NCBI GenBank assembly: GCA_964557845.1
Contig: CAZLBV010000227.1
Span: 1-15,488, forward strand
DNA length: 15,488 nt
Direction: 5' to 3'
DNA from: CAZLBV01 sp964557845
GTDB taxonomy: Bacteria > Acidobacteriota > Aminicenantia > Aminicenantales > Aminicenantaceae
The notes under the pieces were generated by a model. It was not told where the DNA came from. It did not search any database and worked only from the letters and a program-made list of their open reading frames with translations. Position numbers and translations under genes: made by a program. This document shows positions 1 through 7,137 of the stretch, piece after piece. The number at the start of each line of letters is the position of its first letter. Within the stretch, counting starts at the first letter, position 1.

Positions 1-79
1 ATACAAGATACCCTGATTGAAGATGTATGAGTAATACCTCGAAATCAGGGTGGTGCAGTATTTGTGCTGAGATTGGCCT

Positions 80-113
80 GCCCAACGATTAAACGAAACT
101 GCCTGGATTATTT
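80..113. repeat. Conserved linker of the repeat array (also at 289-322)
   Basis: This 34-base stretch follows the first hairpin module. It recurs after the second module at 289-322 with only four differences. Both begin GCCCAACGAT and contain AAACGAAACTGC, then TGGAT. A shorter partial copy of its end lies at 171-191. Its conservation without obvious self-pairing suggests a binding site or a part of the same RNA that pairs elsewhere. Confidence 0.65.
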
Positions 114-194
114 AAGCGCCCCTAATCTTAAGTGTGGAATTTTAACTACAATCTCCCGAATACTATAAATAAATTGTCTGGATTATTAGCGCGT

Positions 195-284
195 CGAGAT
201 TGGTGCATCAACAAGGCGCCGGCAGGTGAAGCTGTATAAATAATACCGCGAACCTGCCAAGCCGAAGCTGATGTGCCAAGATCG
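195..284. repeat. Structured repeat module, middle copy
   Basis: The outer helix pairs 195-210 with 269-284. It contains a tandem G.A/A.G mismatch at 198-199 against 280-281 and a tandem wobble at 204-205 against 274-275. The inner helix pairs 221-227 (GGCAGGT) with 252-258 (ACCTGCC). The 24-base apical loop at 228-251 contains GTAT (234-237) able to pair with ATAC (243-246). Compared with the copy at 328-418, six of seven inner pairs and about five outer pairs differ by compensatory change, while the mismatch, the wobbles and the loop are kept. This pattern is what a conserved structure gives, rather than a drifting spacer. Confidence 0.75.
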
Positions 285-327
285 GGTCGCCCAACGATCA
301 AACGAAACTGCATGGATCATTAGCGGA

Positions 328-418
328 CCAAGATTAGTGCAAATACAAGATACCCTGATTGAAGATGTATGAGTAATACCTCGAAATCAGGGTGGTGCAG
401 TATTTGTGCTGAGATTGG
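328..418. repeat. Structured repeat module, last copy
   Basis: The outer helix pairs 328-346 with 400-418 (17 of 19 positions pair, counting wobbles); the two failures form a tandem G.A/A.G at 332-333 against 413-414. The inner helix pairs 353-360 (CCCTGATT) with 385-392 (AATCAGGG). The 24-base loop at 361-384 has GTAT (367-370) opposite ATAC (376-379). Positions 343-418 are identical to 1-76, which implies a recent duplication or conversion between these two copies, while the intervening copy has diverged. Confidence 0.75.
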
Positions 419-430
419 TTCGCCTGAAAG

Positions 431-546
431 GTAAAATAGGCCGGTAAAAAATTAAAATTGCAGTATAAACCTTCGCATATATCATCTTGTTAATAATAAT
501 CATGATACATAAGGGAATTATAATTATTTTGGCCGGCCTATTTTAC
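431..546. repeat. 116-bp segment bounded by 14-bp perfect inverted repeat
   Basis: GTAAAATAGGCCGG at 431-444 is the exact reverse complement of 533-546. The match continues imperfectly inward through AT-rich sequence (about 445-459 against 515-530), so the arms total roughly 30 bases. An 8-bp palindrome GGCCGGCC sits at 531-538. It lies just past the 3' end of the minus-strand gene at 562-1020. It could be a small foldback element (MITE-like) or a transcript-end structure. I see no target-site duplication and no simple T-run, so neither is established. Confidence 0.5.
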
Positions 547-561
547 TAATGATCCATAATT

Positions 562-1020
562 TTATTTGGGTTTGATGGGTATGTATATCTGAACCATCGA
601 TGCTTCTTCCCCCTGTGGGGGATACTTCTCAAAGAATGGAACCGCTGTGTTGAGGATAAAAGGGGCCCTTGGCAACCATTCCGCAAAAGCATACCGGTAG
701 GTTTCCCCTATTTCTGCTAAAGGGCACTCAAAAACAGCGTAACGTGCTTTGGGCACTTCGCGCTTTTCAAGGTTTTCAGGGACAATGGTAGGATCACTGA
801 CAGCCATTCCAGCAATATAATCAACACCAATTCCTTCACGCGCAGAAAAACTGACCCCATAATATGCTTTATCTACACTGAGTCCTTTGATGCGGGGATG
901 AATGGTCTCAAACTCCTTCCAGATGGCACCATATCTGTCCTCATTGTCCTCTTCAGGTTTTATTCGGTTAAGAATTCCTGCAACAATAAAGGAATCCTCC
1001 TCGACAATCTTCGGCTCCAT
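562..1020 (-). CDS. GyrI-like / Cass2-type effector-binding domain protein
   Basis: A small stand-alone protein (152 aa) resembling the effector-binding domain found in AraC/MerR-type activators, in GyrI and in the integron-cassette protein Cass2. Seen: an N-terminal strand with VAGI, a central YYGVSF strand pair, RYAVFE at about two-thirds, and the C-terminal E..YIPIK ending with a conserved-looking acidic residue before the last strand. No DNA-binding helix-turn-helix is present, so it is probably a small-molecule binder or hydrolase-like domain rather than a regulator by itself. Start: the ATG at 1018-1020 is preferred because GGAG lies 7 bases upstream (1028-1031). A longer reading from a TTG at 1038 would remove that site. 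Genes of this type are often mobile or accessory, in keeping with the repeats beside it. Ligand unknown. Confidence 0.65.
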   Translation of the reverse strand: MEPKIVEEDSFIVAGILNRIKPEEDNEDRYGAIWKEFETIHPRIKGLSVDKAYYGVSFSAREGIGVDYIAGMAVSDPTIVPENLEKREVPKARYAVFECPLAEIGETYRYAFAEWLPRAPFILNTAVPFFEKYPPQGEEASMVQIYIPIKPK

Positions 1021-1038
1021 TGTGTTTCTCCGCTTCAA

Positions 1039-1066
1039 ATTATAGGTAAAAACGAATAAATTACAA
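1039..1066 (-). promoter_or_regulatory. Sigma70-like promoter for the 562-1020 gene
   Basis: On the minus strand TTGTAA (1066-1061) and a perfect TATAAT (1044-1039) are separated by 16 bases. Transcription would begin near 1032, leaving only about a dozen untranslated bases before the ATG at 1020. The ribosome binding site would lie at the very 5' end of the message. Confidence 0.5.
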
Positions 1067-1080
1067 TAGATATATAATCA

Positions 1081-1109
1081 TTGACTTATTAATTTTCAAG
1101 AGCTATTAA
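1081..1109 (+). promoter_or_regulatory. Possible promoter for the GH172 gene
   Basis: TTGACT at 1081-1086 and TATTAA at 1104-1109 are spaced by 17 bases. This lies about 100 bases upstream of the ATG at 1209, divergent from the promoter of the 562-1020 gene. A small hairpin (1120-1134, AGGCT/AGCCT) follows in the leader. Only partial consensus matches, so this is tentative. Confidence 0.35.
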
Positions 1110-1208
1110 TCTCTATTATAGGCTTTGTGAGCCTGGATATTTATGGCTGATACAGCAGGATCATGATTTTTTAAAATAATCCAGGTATAAAACTCAGGAG
1201 AGAAAGAT

Positions 1209-3320
1209 ATGAACAAATTGTTAAAGTGGTTTCTTCTTCTTGCCTTTTTATTTACCCCTACTTGGGCCCAGGAGGAAAGGAAAGACCAAAACATAACCAC
1301 GGGTTCGCTTTTTGAAGAAATGATCGATCTGGTGAAACTGGCCAGCTACCCAGACCCCTATTATCGCATGAAGCAGTATTCCTCCTATGATCACCGCAGC
1401 CAAAATCCCGGTGGGCCGGATTGGTTTGCCAACTCAGATGGATTTGGTGGCGAACCGATACCTAATTTTGAAGCAGTATTAAGAGAACCAGATGAGACAG
1501 GAGAAGGCGAATACTTGATCGCGAATATTGAGGGGCCAGGAACCATTGTCAGATTATGGACCGCGGCTATTTCCGGAAGAATACGGATGTATCTTGATAA
1601 CTCAGAGACCCCCCTATTCGATGGTAATGCCAATGATTTTTTTCACAGACCATATGATCATTTTCTTCAGATCGGCAGCATAAACAGGGAAAGGTTTCAA
1701 AAAACCGTTTACCAGCGTGATGCCTCCTATGCCCCGATACCATTTGCCCAACATCTGCGGGTCGTGTGGACCGGCAAGATCAAAGATATCCACTTCTATC
1801 AGATGCAGGTCCGCCTTTATCCTTCTGGGACTAAGATTGTTTCCTTCACACCTGAAGATATAGCCACCTATAAGGAAGTAATAGATAGAATCACTTTGGT
1901 CCTTTTCGATCCTGACACCCACCTGAATTTTAAGTCGATACAAGCAGAACGTCCATTTGCCGGCACTCTTCATCAAGGCCAGAAAAGAGAAGTCCTCCGC
2001 TTGAGCTGGCCTGGAGCATTGGAAAAGTTAACCCTGCGCATTCAAGCTGAAAACATGGATCTGGCTCTCAGGCAGACAATTCTTCATATCATCTGCGATG
2101 GCCATCCATGGGGACAGGTACAGGCTCCGGTGGGAGATTTTTTTGGGGCTGCACCGGGGATCAATCCATACCAATCCCTTCCCTTTACAGTTCAATCAGA
2201 CGGAACCATGATCTGCCGGTTTGTGATGCCCTTCGAAAAATCAGTGTCTGTTCGTTTAGAAAACTTGGGACGTCAGACGGTTGCTATCGAAGGATCGGTA
2301 CTGCCTATGGTTTTTTCTTGGGAGGAAAATTCCATGCACTTCCGTGCCCGTTGGCGGGTAGGACATAATATCACGGCTTCCAACCGGGAAGTTCAGGACA
2401 TACCCTTCCTGATCGCTCACAGTCAGGGAGTCTATGTTGGCTCTGTTTCCTTTCTGCTTAATCCTAATCCTATCCCGACTCCCTATGGCAACTGGTGGGG
2501 AGAAGGGGATGAGAAGGTGTTTGTCGATAATGATACTCTTCCCTCTCTTTTCGGAACCGGCTCAGAGGATTACTATAATTACTCCTGGTCATCTCCGGAT
2601 ATATTCTTTTGCCCTTACTGCGGCCAGCCTCGAAATGATGGCCCCGGGAACAGGGGCTTTGTCACCAATTTCCGCTGGCACATTCTGGACAGCATTCCCT
2701 TTCAAGAAAATATACGCTTTTATCTGGAACTTTTCAGCCATGAACGGACTCCCGGACTTTCCTATGCACGTATCGGATATCATTATTCCCGGCCGGATTG
2801 TACTGATGACCATCTGCCCATCATGCCGGAAGATGTAAGAGCTTTGGAACTTCCCGTGGGATGGCAGCCTGCAGCCAGAATGGGGGCCAGAAACTCAAAG
2901 TTCTTACCTGCGGAAAGCATACTCATTGACACAGCTAACACAAGAATTGCAAACGGCAGCCTCTGGGCAGGAGGAAAACTGCTGGTGTGGGAACCCAGGA
3001 ATCCTATGGATCGCAAAGACTTTACCTTCGATGTAGATTCTCCCGGAGAAAAACGGATCTACCTAACCGCTGCACTTACCCCAAGATCAGGAATATTGTC
3101 GGTTTATTTGGATGGGCAGCCTCTTCTGACTTCAGATGACTCCGCAACTATCGATCTTTACCGGCCTTTCCGCACGCTTCTGCGAAATTTCTCCTTTAAA
3201 CCGGTTGAATTGACGGAAGGACAGCATACCCTGGCACTGGAGTATAAAAGTGCTCCCCAAAGGGCAGGGCTTCCTGAGATCGGGATCGACTTCATTTGGA
3301 TCCAGGATATTCAAAGGTAA
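1209..3320 (+). CDS. Secreted GH172-family (DUF2961) glycoside hydrolase-like protein
   Basis: 703 aa, exported: residues 1-20 are a signal peptide (basic start, leucine-rich core, probable cut after TWA, before Gln21). The central region is a DUF2961/GH172 domain. Its family hallmark GTGSEDYYNYSW is present, with Glu453, and WWGEGDEK contains Glu432. The two glutamates are 21 residues apart, the same spacing I recall for the catalytic pair of the characterised difructose-dianhydride enzyme (Glu270/Glu291). Known family activities are on alpha-fructofuranosides and D-arabinofuranosides; the substrate here cannot be read from sequence. After the core comes a further beta-rich region (about 560-703) ending in GIDFIWIQ. 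Start: the ATG has AGGAG 8 bases upstream (1196-1200). It converges on a sugar-type symporter gene 58 bases downstream, suggesting a shared carbohydrate role. It is long for the family because of the C-terminal extension. Confidence 0.85.
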   Translation: MNKLLKWFLLLAFLFTPTWAQEERKDQNITTGSLFEEMIDLVKLASYPDPYYRMKQYSSYDHRSQNPGGPDWFANSDGFGGEPIPNFEAVLREPDETGEGEYLIANIEGPGTIVRLWTAAISGRIRMYLDNSETPLFDGNANDFFHRPYDHFLQIGSINRERFQKTVYQRDASYAPIPFAQHLRVVWTGKIKDIHFYQMQVRLYPSGTKIVSFTPEDIATYKEVIDRITLVLFDPDTHLNFKSIQAERPFAGTLHQGQKREVLRLSWPGALEKLTLRIQAENMDLALRQTILHIICDGHPWGQVQAPVGDFFGAAPGINPYQSLPFTVQSDGTMICRFVMPFEKSVSVRLENLGRQTVAIEGSVLPMVFSWEENSMHFRARWRVGHNITASNREVQDIPFLIAHSQGVYVGSVSFLLNPNPIPTPYGNWWGEGDEKVFVDNDTLPSLFGTGSEDYYNYSWSSPDIFFCPYCGQPRNDGPGNRGFVTNFRWHILDSIPFQENIRFYLELFSHERTPGLSYARIGYHYSRPDCTDDHLPIMPEDVRALELPVGWQPAARMGARNSKFLPAESILIDTANTRIANGSLWAGGKLLVWEPRNPMDRKDFTFDVDSPGEKRIYLTAALTPRSGILSVYLDGQPLLTSDDSATIDLYRPFRTLLRNFSFKPVELTEGQHTLALEYKSAPQRAGLPEIGIDFIWIQDIQR

Positions 3321-3378
3321 ACAAATTGAGAGAGCATTTCGAATCATACTCTTGAATTTTCTGAATAAATGAGCAGGA

Positions 3379-4926
3379 TCATCCCCGCCTAAAGTTGATT
3401 CGCCGCACAGAACAGCTCAGATGTCCTGCAATCACAACAATGGCAGCTCCGACAGCGGTGTACCAAGGCCAGGCTAGATTGATCCCTTCTCCCGGAAGTA
3501 TGTTCTGAACAGGACCTTTCACCATAAAAAGAAGCGCGATCAGACCGGCATAAAAACCAGTGGCAGCATCCAGCCGCTCTATCTTTCTGAAAAGCATTCC
3601 CAGAATAAAAACACCCAGCAATCCTCCATAGGTATAGGAAGCGATCCCCAATCCCAACTCAACCACAGCTGGCCGGCCTTCTCCGGCTTTTAACTGTAAG
3701 GCCACAAATAGAAACGCGGAACCTGTGAGGATCACTCCCCAAACAAGGGTTATGATCCTGGAAATCTTCAAGTCTTTATCCGGCGAATTGTTCCTGCCCC
3801 AGTAAGGTTTATATAGATCCATGGTAGTGGCAGAGGCCAGTGAGTTTAGAGAGGAAGAAAGAGTACTCATGGCGGCTGCCAGGATCGCAGCAATGATCAA
3901 TCCTGAGGCCCCAGCCGGAATCTCCTCCACAATAAATTTTGCAAAGATCTCATCTGCCGTAGCCAAACCTAATTCTGAGGGAGAGGCTCCATTATAAAAA
4001 ACAAACAGAAGAAGTCCGATCAACAGAAACAGAGCGAACTGAAAGAACACTGCTATCCCGCTGCCAATGAGGGCTTTTTGGCTGGAACGAAGATTTCTCG
4101 TAGCCAACAGCCTTTGTACAATTAGCTGGTCAGTACCATGGGATGCCAATGAAAAAACCCCTCCGCCTATAACCGCGGTTAAGAAAATATAGGGTTGCGC
4201 GATAAAATCTCTGAAACTCAGATTAAATCCAAGATCGATCAATCTGAGCTTTCCAAGGGAAAAAACTTCAGCCATTGAACCGGACAGCCCTCCGGACACA
4301 CGGGACAAAATGAGACCGGCTGAAAGAAGAGCTCCTCCCACATATACACACATCTGCACCATATCCATCCAAACCACTGCTCTTATCCCTCCCATGAAGG
4401 TATAAAGCAGAGTCACAGCTGAGATCAGGGTAATTGCAATCAGATAGATCTGAACGTCAGAGAGTCTGATCCCGGCCAGACGCAGAATAATAGCAATGGG
4501 TATCGCTGAGGCAAAAAGTCTGACTCCATCTGCCAGTAAGCGCGTGACCATAAAGGTTGTGCTGGTCAAATTCCGCATACCGGCGCCGAATCTTTTTCCC
4601 AGAAACTGGTAAGCTGTAACCAGGTCCCCTTGATAATACTTGGGGAGAAAAAACAGGGCAGCCACTGTTCGGCCCACGATATAGCCGAAGGTGATCTGCA
4701 AAAAAGTCAGATTCCCTCCATAGGCTACAGCCGGAATACTGATAAAAGTCAGAGTGCTGGTCTCAGTCGCAACCACAGAGAACAATACGGCCCACCAGGG
4801 TATGCGGCGTCCTCCCAAGAAATAATCTGAAACAGAACGCTGTTTTCCAGATAAAATCAGTCCTAAAGCTGTGACCCCGGCCAAATAGACGATCACTACA
4901 ATATAATCTATTAACCCGAATCCCAT
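3379..4926 (-). CDS. Sodium:solute symporter (SSS/SLC5 family)
   Basis: 515 aa, nearly all hydrophobic, with about 13 membrane spans starting at residue 5, in the cytoplasmic membrane. It should import a solute with sodium. Seen: the N-terminal signature after the first span (SVSDYFLGGRRIPWW), ATETSTLTFISIPA in the second span, and the family motif AAAMSTLSSSLNSLASATTMDLYK near residue 360, which carries the serines that contribute to the sodium site in solved members. Length matches sugar/sialate-type members. It is second in a minus-strand pair, 58 bases after the double-SIS gene, and probably co-transcribed with it. GAGG lies 9 bases before the ATG. The neighbours suggest a sugar or amino-sugar substrate; this is inference, since the family also carries amino acids, vitamins and acetate. 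Confidence 0.88.
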   Translation of the reverse strand: MGFGLIDYIVVIVYLAGVTALGLILSGKQRSVSDYFLGGRRIPWWAVLFSVVATETSTLTFISIPAVAYGGNLTFLQITFGYIVGRTVAALFFLPKYYQGDLVTAYQFLGKRFGAGMRNLTSTTFMVTRLLADGVRLFASAIPIAIILRLAGIRLSDVQIYLIAITLISAVTLLYTFMGGIRAVVWMDMVQMCVYVGGALLSAGLILSRVSGGLSGSMAEVFSLGKLRLIDLGFNLSFRDFIAQPYIFLTAVIGGGVFSLASHGTDQLIVQRLLATRNLRSSQKALIGSGIAVFFQFALFLLIGLLLFVFYNGASPSELGLATADEIFAKFIVEEIPAGASGLIIAAILAAAMSTLSSSLNSLASATTMDLYKPYWGRNNSPDKDLKISRIITLVWGVILTGSAFLFVALQLKAGEGRPAVVELGLGIASYTYGGLLGVFILGMLFRKIERLDAATGFYAGLIALLFMVKGPVQNILPGEGINLAWPWYTAVGAAIVVIAGHLSCSVRRINFRRG

Positions 4927-4984
4927 CTCTGCATCCTCAAAACAACAGCATCCTCGTTTGGAATAAAACCTATGGTAAAAAGGA

Positions 4985-7024
4985 TCATAATTTTTTCAAA
5001 TAATTTTCTAGCCCGGGATCCTGCGCCAGGACCAAGGACTGTTCCAGCTTAACATATTGATTCTTTTTTAAGCTTTCCAGAATTCTGATAATCGACATGT
5101 CGACTTCACTGATCTGCGTCTCCCGATCAGCAAAAAAATTCATAATATCAAAAAGGACCGCATTGGATTCTCCATAGCTCACAGGCCGCCTGCTTCCGTA
5201 GCAAGACAACCATTCCTGCTGCAGCAAGGTATAATTCACATGACTCATGATAAGATGGGTTGCCCTGCCTATCAGTTTAAGATTACTGGGAACTACATTG
5301 GTCATGGTGTTTCCCACTATCCGGCCCAGTTTGGCCATAACCGCCGTTGAATGGGCATTCAGCAAAATTTTGACAGCAATCTGTTGGTTAAGACCAAGTG
5401 GATCCGGAGATTCCGGCAATCGTATCGGAACAATCACATCATTATCAGGATCTAATCCCGCCCGGAAAGCCAAGCTTAATATTTTTTCTTCTTGATCGCT
5501 GCCGATATAGATCAATCCTATCCTTGCATCCTGTTTCTTAAACAATTCGATGAACCTGCCAAATGAAGAACCAGGTTCTGTCAAATAATCGATCTCGCGA
5601 TCCAAGCATACCAAAACACCCAGGTCTCCTTTTTCCGGTCCCCGCCTCTTGACATTGGCCTCAGAGAAGGAAAAATCATACAGTTCCTGCTGAGAACTCC
5701 CCGCTTGTTTTAGACTCCGGATGGCCGCCTCTTTTAAATAGGGATCCTCTATCCGCTCTTTAAAATAAGGTAGATAAAACTGTTTTTGCATTCCCCGAAA
5801 TTCCCTACCCAGCAGGTTTCTCCAAGCAGTGAGATGATCCTTCCCTTCGGTCCATACCTGCAGCCAGCTTTTTCGTTCTCTGTCCTTAACCGTATCCAGA
5901 GGAAAGAGGTGAAAAGTGGGGCTTCTCTCGGTACAGTCAACAAATACAGCAGCCAGCGCTTTTCGGGCAAAATAAGTTGTAAAACCGCTGCCTGCATATG
6001 TCTCAGCTTCCAAATCGGTAAGACGAGCGATTTTATGCGTTGATGCATGGAGAATTGAATTGATCTCCTTTAGTTCCAACAGCCTTAACCATATCTGCCG
6101 CTCGGGGTCGAATCCTAAACCGATCAGATCATCTCTAGTTAGATAACTGCGCAAAAATTCACATAAAGCCTTTTCAAGAACAGCTCCCATGAAAAATGTT
6201 TCAGAAGTCGCCGCCTGCATCCTGGTCGACCCTGCTAGTGCTTGGGGCCCTGTGGTTAGATTCAGCTTAGTTATTCCATCATGATCCAACACACAGCGGC
6301 TTCGGTAGAAGGGACGGATCAGTTCTTCTGGATTATTGAATATAAAAAAGATGTTATCAGAAGAAGCGGAAATGTCATCTGCTTTTGTTTTCGGGTAAAG
6401 ATCCGCCGCAGCCAGGACAGCGCCGATCACTGATGAAGTTTCACCTCCTTCAGTAATACAAAAAACAACATCACCTTTTTTGATCCTATGATCTTTCAGC
6501 TGAAGTTCTCCCACCAGCCGAAGATCCTCAAGGCCTTCCAGGGAGCTGATCAGAGCCCTGTCCCCTCCTGTCATCTCACCGGTTAACTTATTTTCAATAT
6601 CTTTATGAACACCGGATCTAACCTTTGCCCACTGTTTGCTCTTTCTCAATCTTCTCCAAAAGGGCCTCCATACTGAGCTCTCCATTTGTTTGGCTAAACG
6701 GCCGGTCGATCCACAGCCATAAATAAATATTTGTCTTTTATCCATAAGCGCCTGTTGGACCGCAAAAACAGGCTTTTTTATTTGATCAGGATCCTCAGCT
6801 ATTTTATTAAACTTACGGACAATGTCCTTATCTACTGATAGAATCTGTTTTAATCCCTTTTCGATGTCCGCTTTTACGACATAACTAAGATCCCACGTTC
6901 TTGGATGCCTCTGTTCAGTTAAGAGCGTGTGAAGCTGAAATTGCTGTTTTTTTTCAACATAATCCCAAGATTCAGGTGATGGTTTGATCTTAAGGAGAGT
7001 GAGTATTGATTCCATTTCTTTCAT
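4985..7024 (-). CDS. Double-SIS protein, MurQ/GKRP-like
   Basis: 679 aa, cytoplasmic, with two sugar-isomerase (SIS) domains. The first (about 60-330) starts with the MurQ-like TEQRHPRTWDL and contains the phosphosugar loop YGCGSTGRLA (102-111), TGGDRALISSLEGLED (152-167), TEGGETSS and TGPQALAGSTRMQAATSE. The second (about 430-640) holds LLNAHSTAVMAKLGRIVGN, then a MurQ-like RATHLI. MurQ opens N-acetylmuramate 6-phosphate to GlcNAc-6-phosphate and is about 300 aa with one SIS domain. At twice that length this protein matches the layout of the glucokinase regulatory protein (GKRP) and its bacterial relatives. Glu166 corresponds to MurQ Glu114, but the position of MurQ Glu83 appears to be Ser117 (a Glu sits two residues earlier). 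It may therefore be a sugar-phosphate sensor rather than an etherase. Start supported by AAGGA 7 bases upstream (7032-7036). It leads the operon with the symporter. Confidence 0.8.
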   Translation of the reverse strand: MKEMESILTLLKIKPSPESWDYVEKKQQFQLHTLLTEQRHPRTWDLSYVVKADIEKGLKQILSVDKDIVRKFNKIAEDPDQIKKPVFAVQQALMDKRQIFIYGCGSTGRLAKQMESSVWRPFWRRLRKSKQWAKVRSGVHKDIENKLTGEMTGGDRALISSLEGLEDLRLVGELQLKDHRIKKGDVVFCITEGGETSSVIGAVLAAADLYPKTKADDISASSDNIFFIFNNPEELIRPFYRSRCVLDHDGITKLNLTTGPQALAGSTRMQAATSETFFMGAVLEKALCEFLRSYLTRDDLIGLGFDPERQIWLRLLELKEINSILHASTHKIARLTDLEAETYAGSGFTTYFARKALAAVFVDCTERSPTFHLFPLDTVKDRERKSWLQVWTEGKDHLTAWRNLLGREFRGMQKQFYLPYFKERIEDPYLKEAAIRSLKQAGSSQQELYDFSFSEANVKRRGPEKGDLGVLVCLDREIDYLTEPGSSFGRFIELFKKQDARIGLIYIGSDQEEKILSLAFRAGLDPDNDVIVPIRLPESPDPLGLNQQIAVKILLNAHSTAVMAKLGRIVGNTMTNVVPSNLKLIGRATHLIMSHVNYTLLQQEWLSCYGSRRPVSYGESNAVLFDIMNFFADRETQISEVDMSIIRILESLKKNQYVKLEQSLVLAQDPGLENYLKKL

Positions 7025-7098
7025 TAAGATGTCCTTCCATTATGCCGTTTTTATCCAAAAAAATCTTCTTTTTTCTGCTTAAGTTTTTCTTTCTTTTA

Positions 7099-7134
7099 TT
7101 GACAAATTCAATATAATATTCATTATATAATGAA
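7099..7134. promoter_or_regulatory. Promoter region with perfect 16-bp palindrome
   Basis: TTCATTATATAATGAA at 7119-7134 is a perfect palindrome with TATAAT on both strands (plus 7126-7131; minus 7127-7122). A TTGACA lies at 7099-7104, but its spacing to the plus-strand TATAAT is 21 bases, longer than ideal. The site sits between the divergent double-SIS gene and PAS kinase gene. It could be an operator for a dimeric repressor, a bidirectional promoter core, or both. The protein that would bind it is not evident here. Confidence 0.45.
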
Positions 7135-7137
7135 CTT

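Larger units (their letters stand above)
1..418. repeat. Array of structured non-coding repeat modules
   Basis: Seen: three copies of a hairpin module (1-76, truncated by the window edge; 195-284; 328-418) separated by a conserved single-stranded linker (80-113, 289-322, and a partial copy at 171-191). Positions 1-76 and 343-418 are identical over 76 bases. The middle copy is diverged in sequence but keeps the same fold, with changes on one strand of each helix matched on the other. No open reading frame runs through the array. Offsets are 209 bases from the first to the second module and 133 from the second to the third, so the first gap holds about 76 extra bases (roughly 114-190). Inference: the array probably continues to the left of the window. 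Selection on structure points to an RNA or a folded single-stranded DNA; I do not recognise the family. The strand of function is unknown. Confidence 0.8.

Noticed and set aside
80..322. GCCCAAC in the linker fits the integron attC core RYYYAAC, suggesting an integron cassette array.
   Set aside because: No matching GTTRRRY lies at a suitable distance on the same strand in either copy, and the hairpins do not sit between such cores. The fold is also unlike an attC site.
1..418. CRISPR array.
   Set aside because: There are too few units, the repeat is long and structured, and spacing is unequal (209 and 133). The segments between are themselves related rather than unique spacers.
1038..1040. 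TTG start giving six extra residues on the GyrI-like protein.
   Set aside because: The internal ATG at 1020 has a well-placed GGAG, which lies inside the extended reading. The protein domain needs no extra residues.
3321..3378. Terminator between the convergent GH172 and symporter genes.
   Set aside because: No stem longer than about 4-5 bp and no T-run could be found.
4985..7024. Naming the double-SIS gene murQ.
   Set aside because: It is twice the length of MurQ and one of the two catalytic glutamates is not at the expected place, so the symbol would claim too much.
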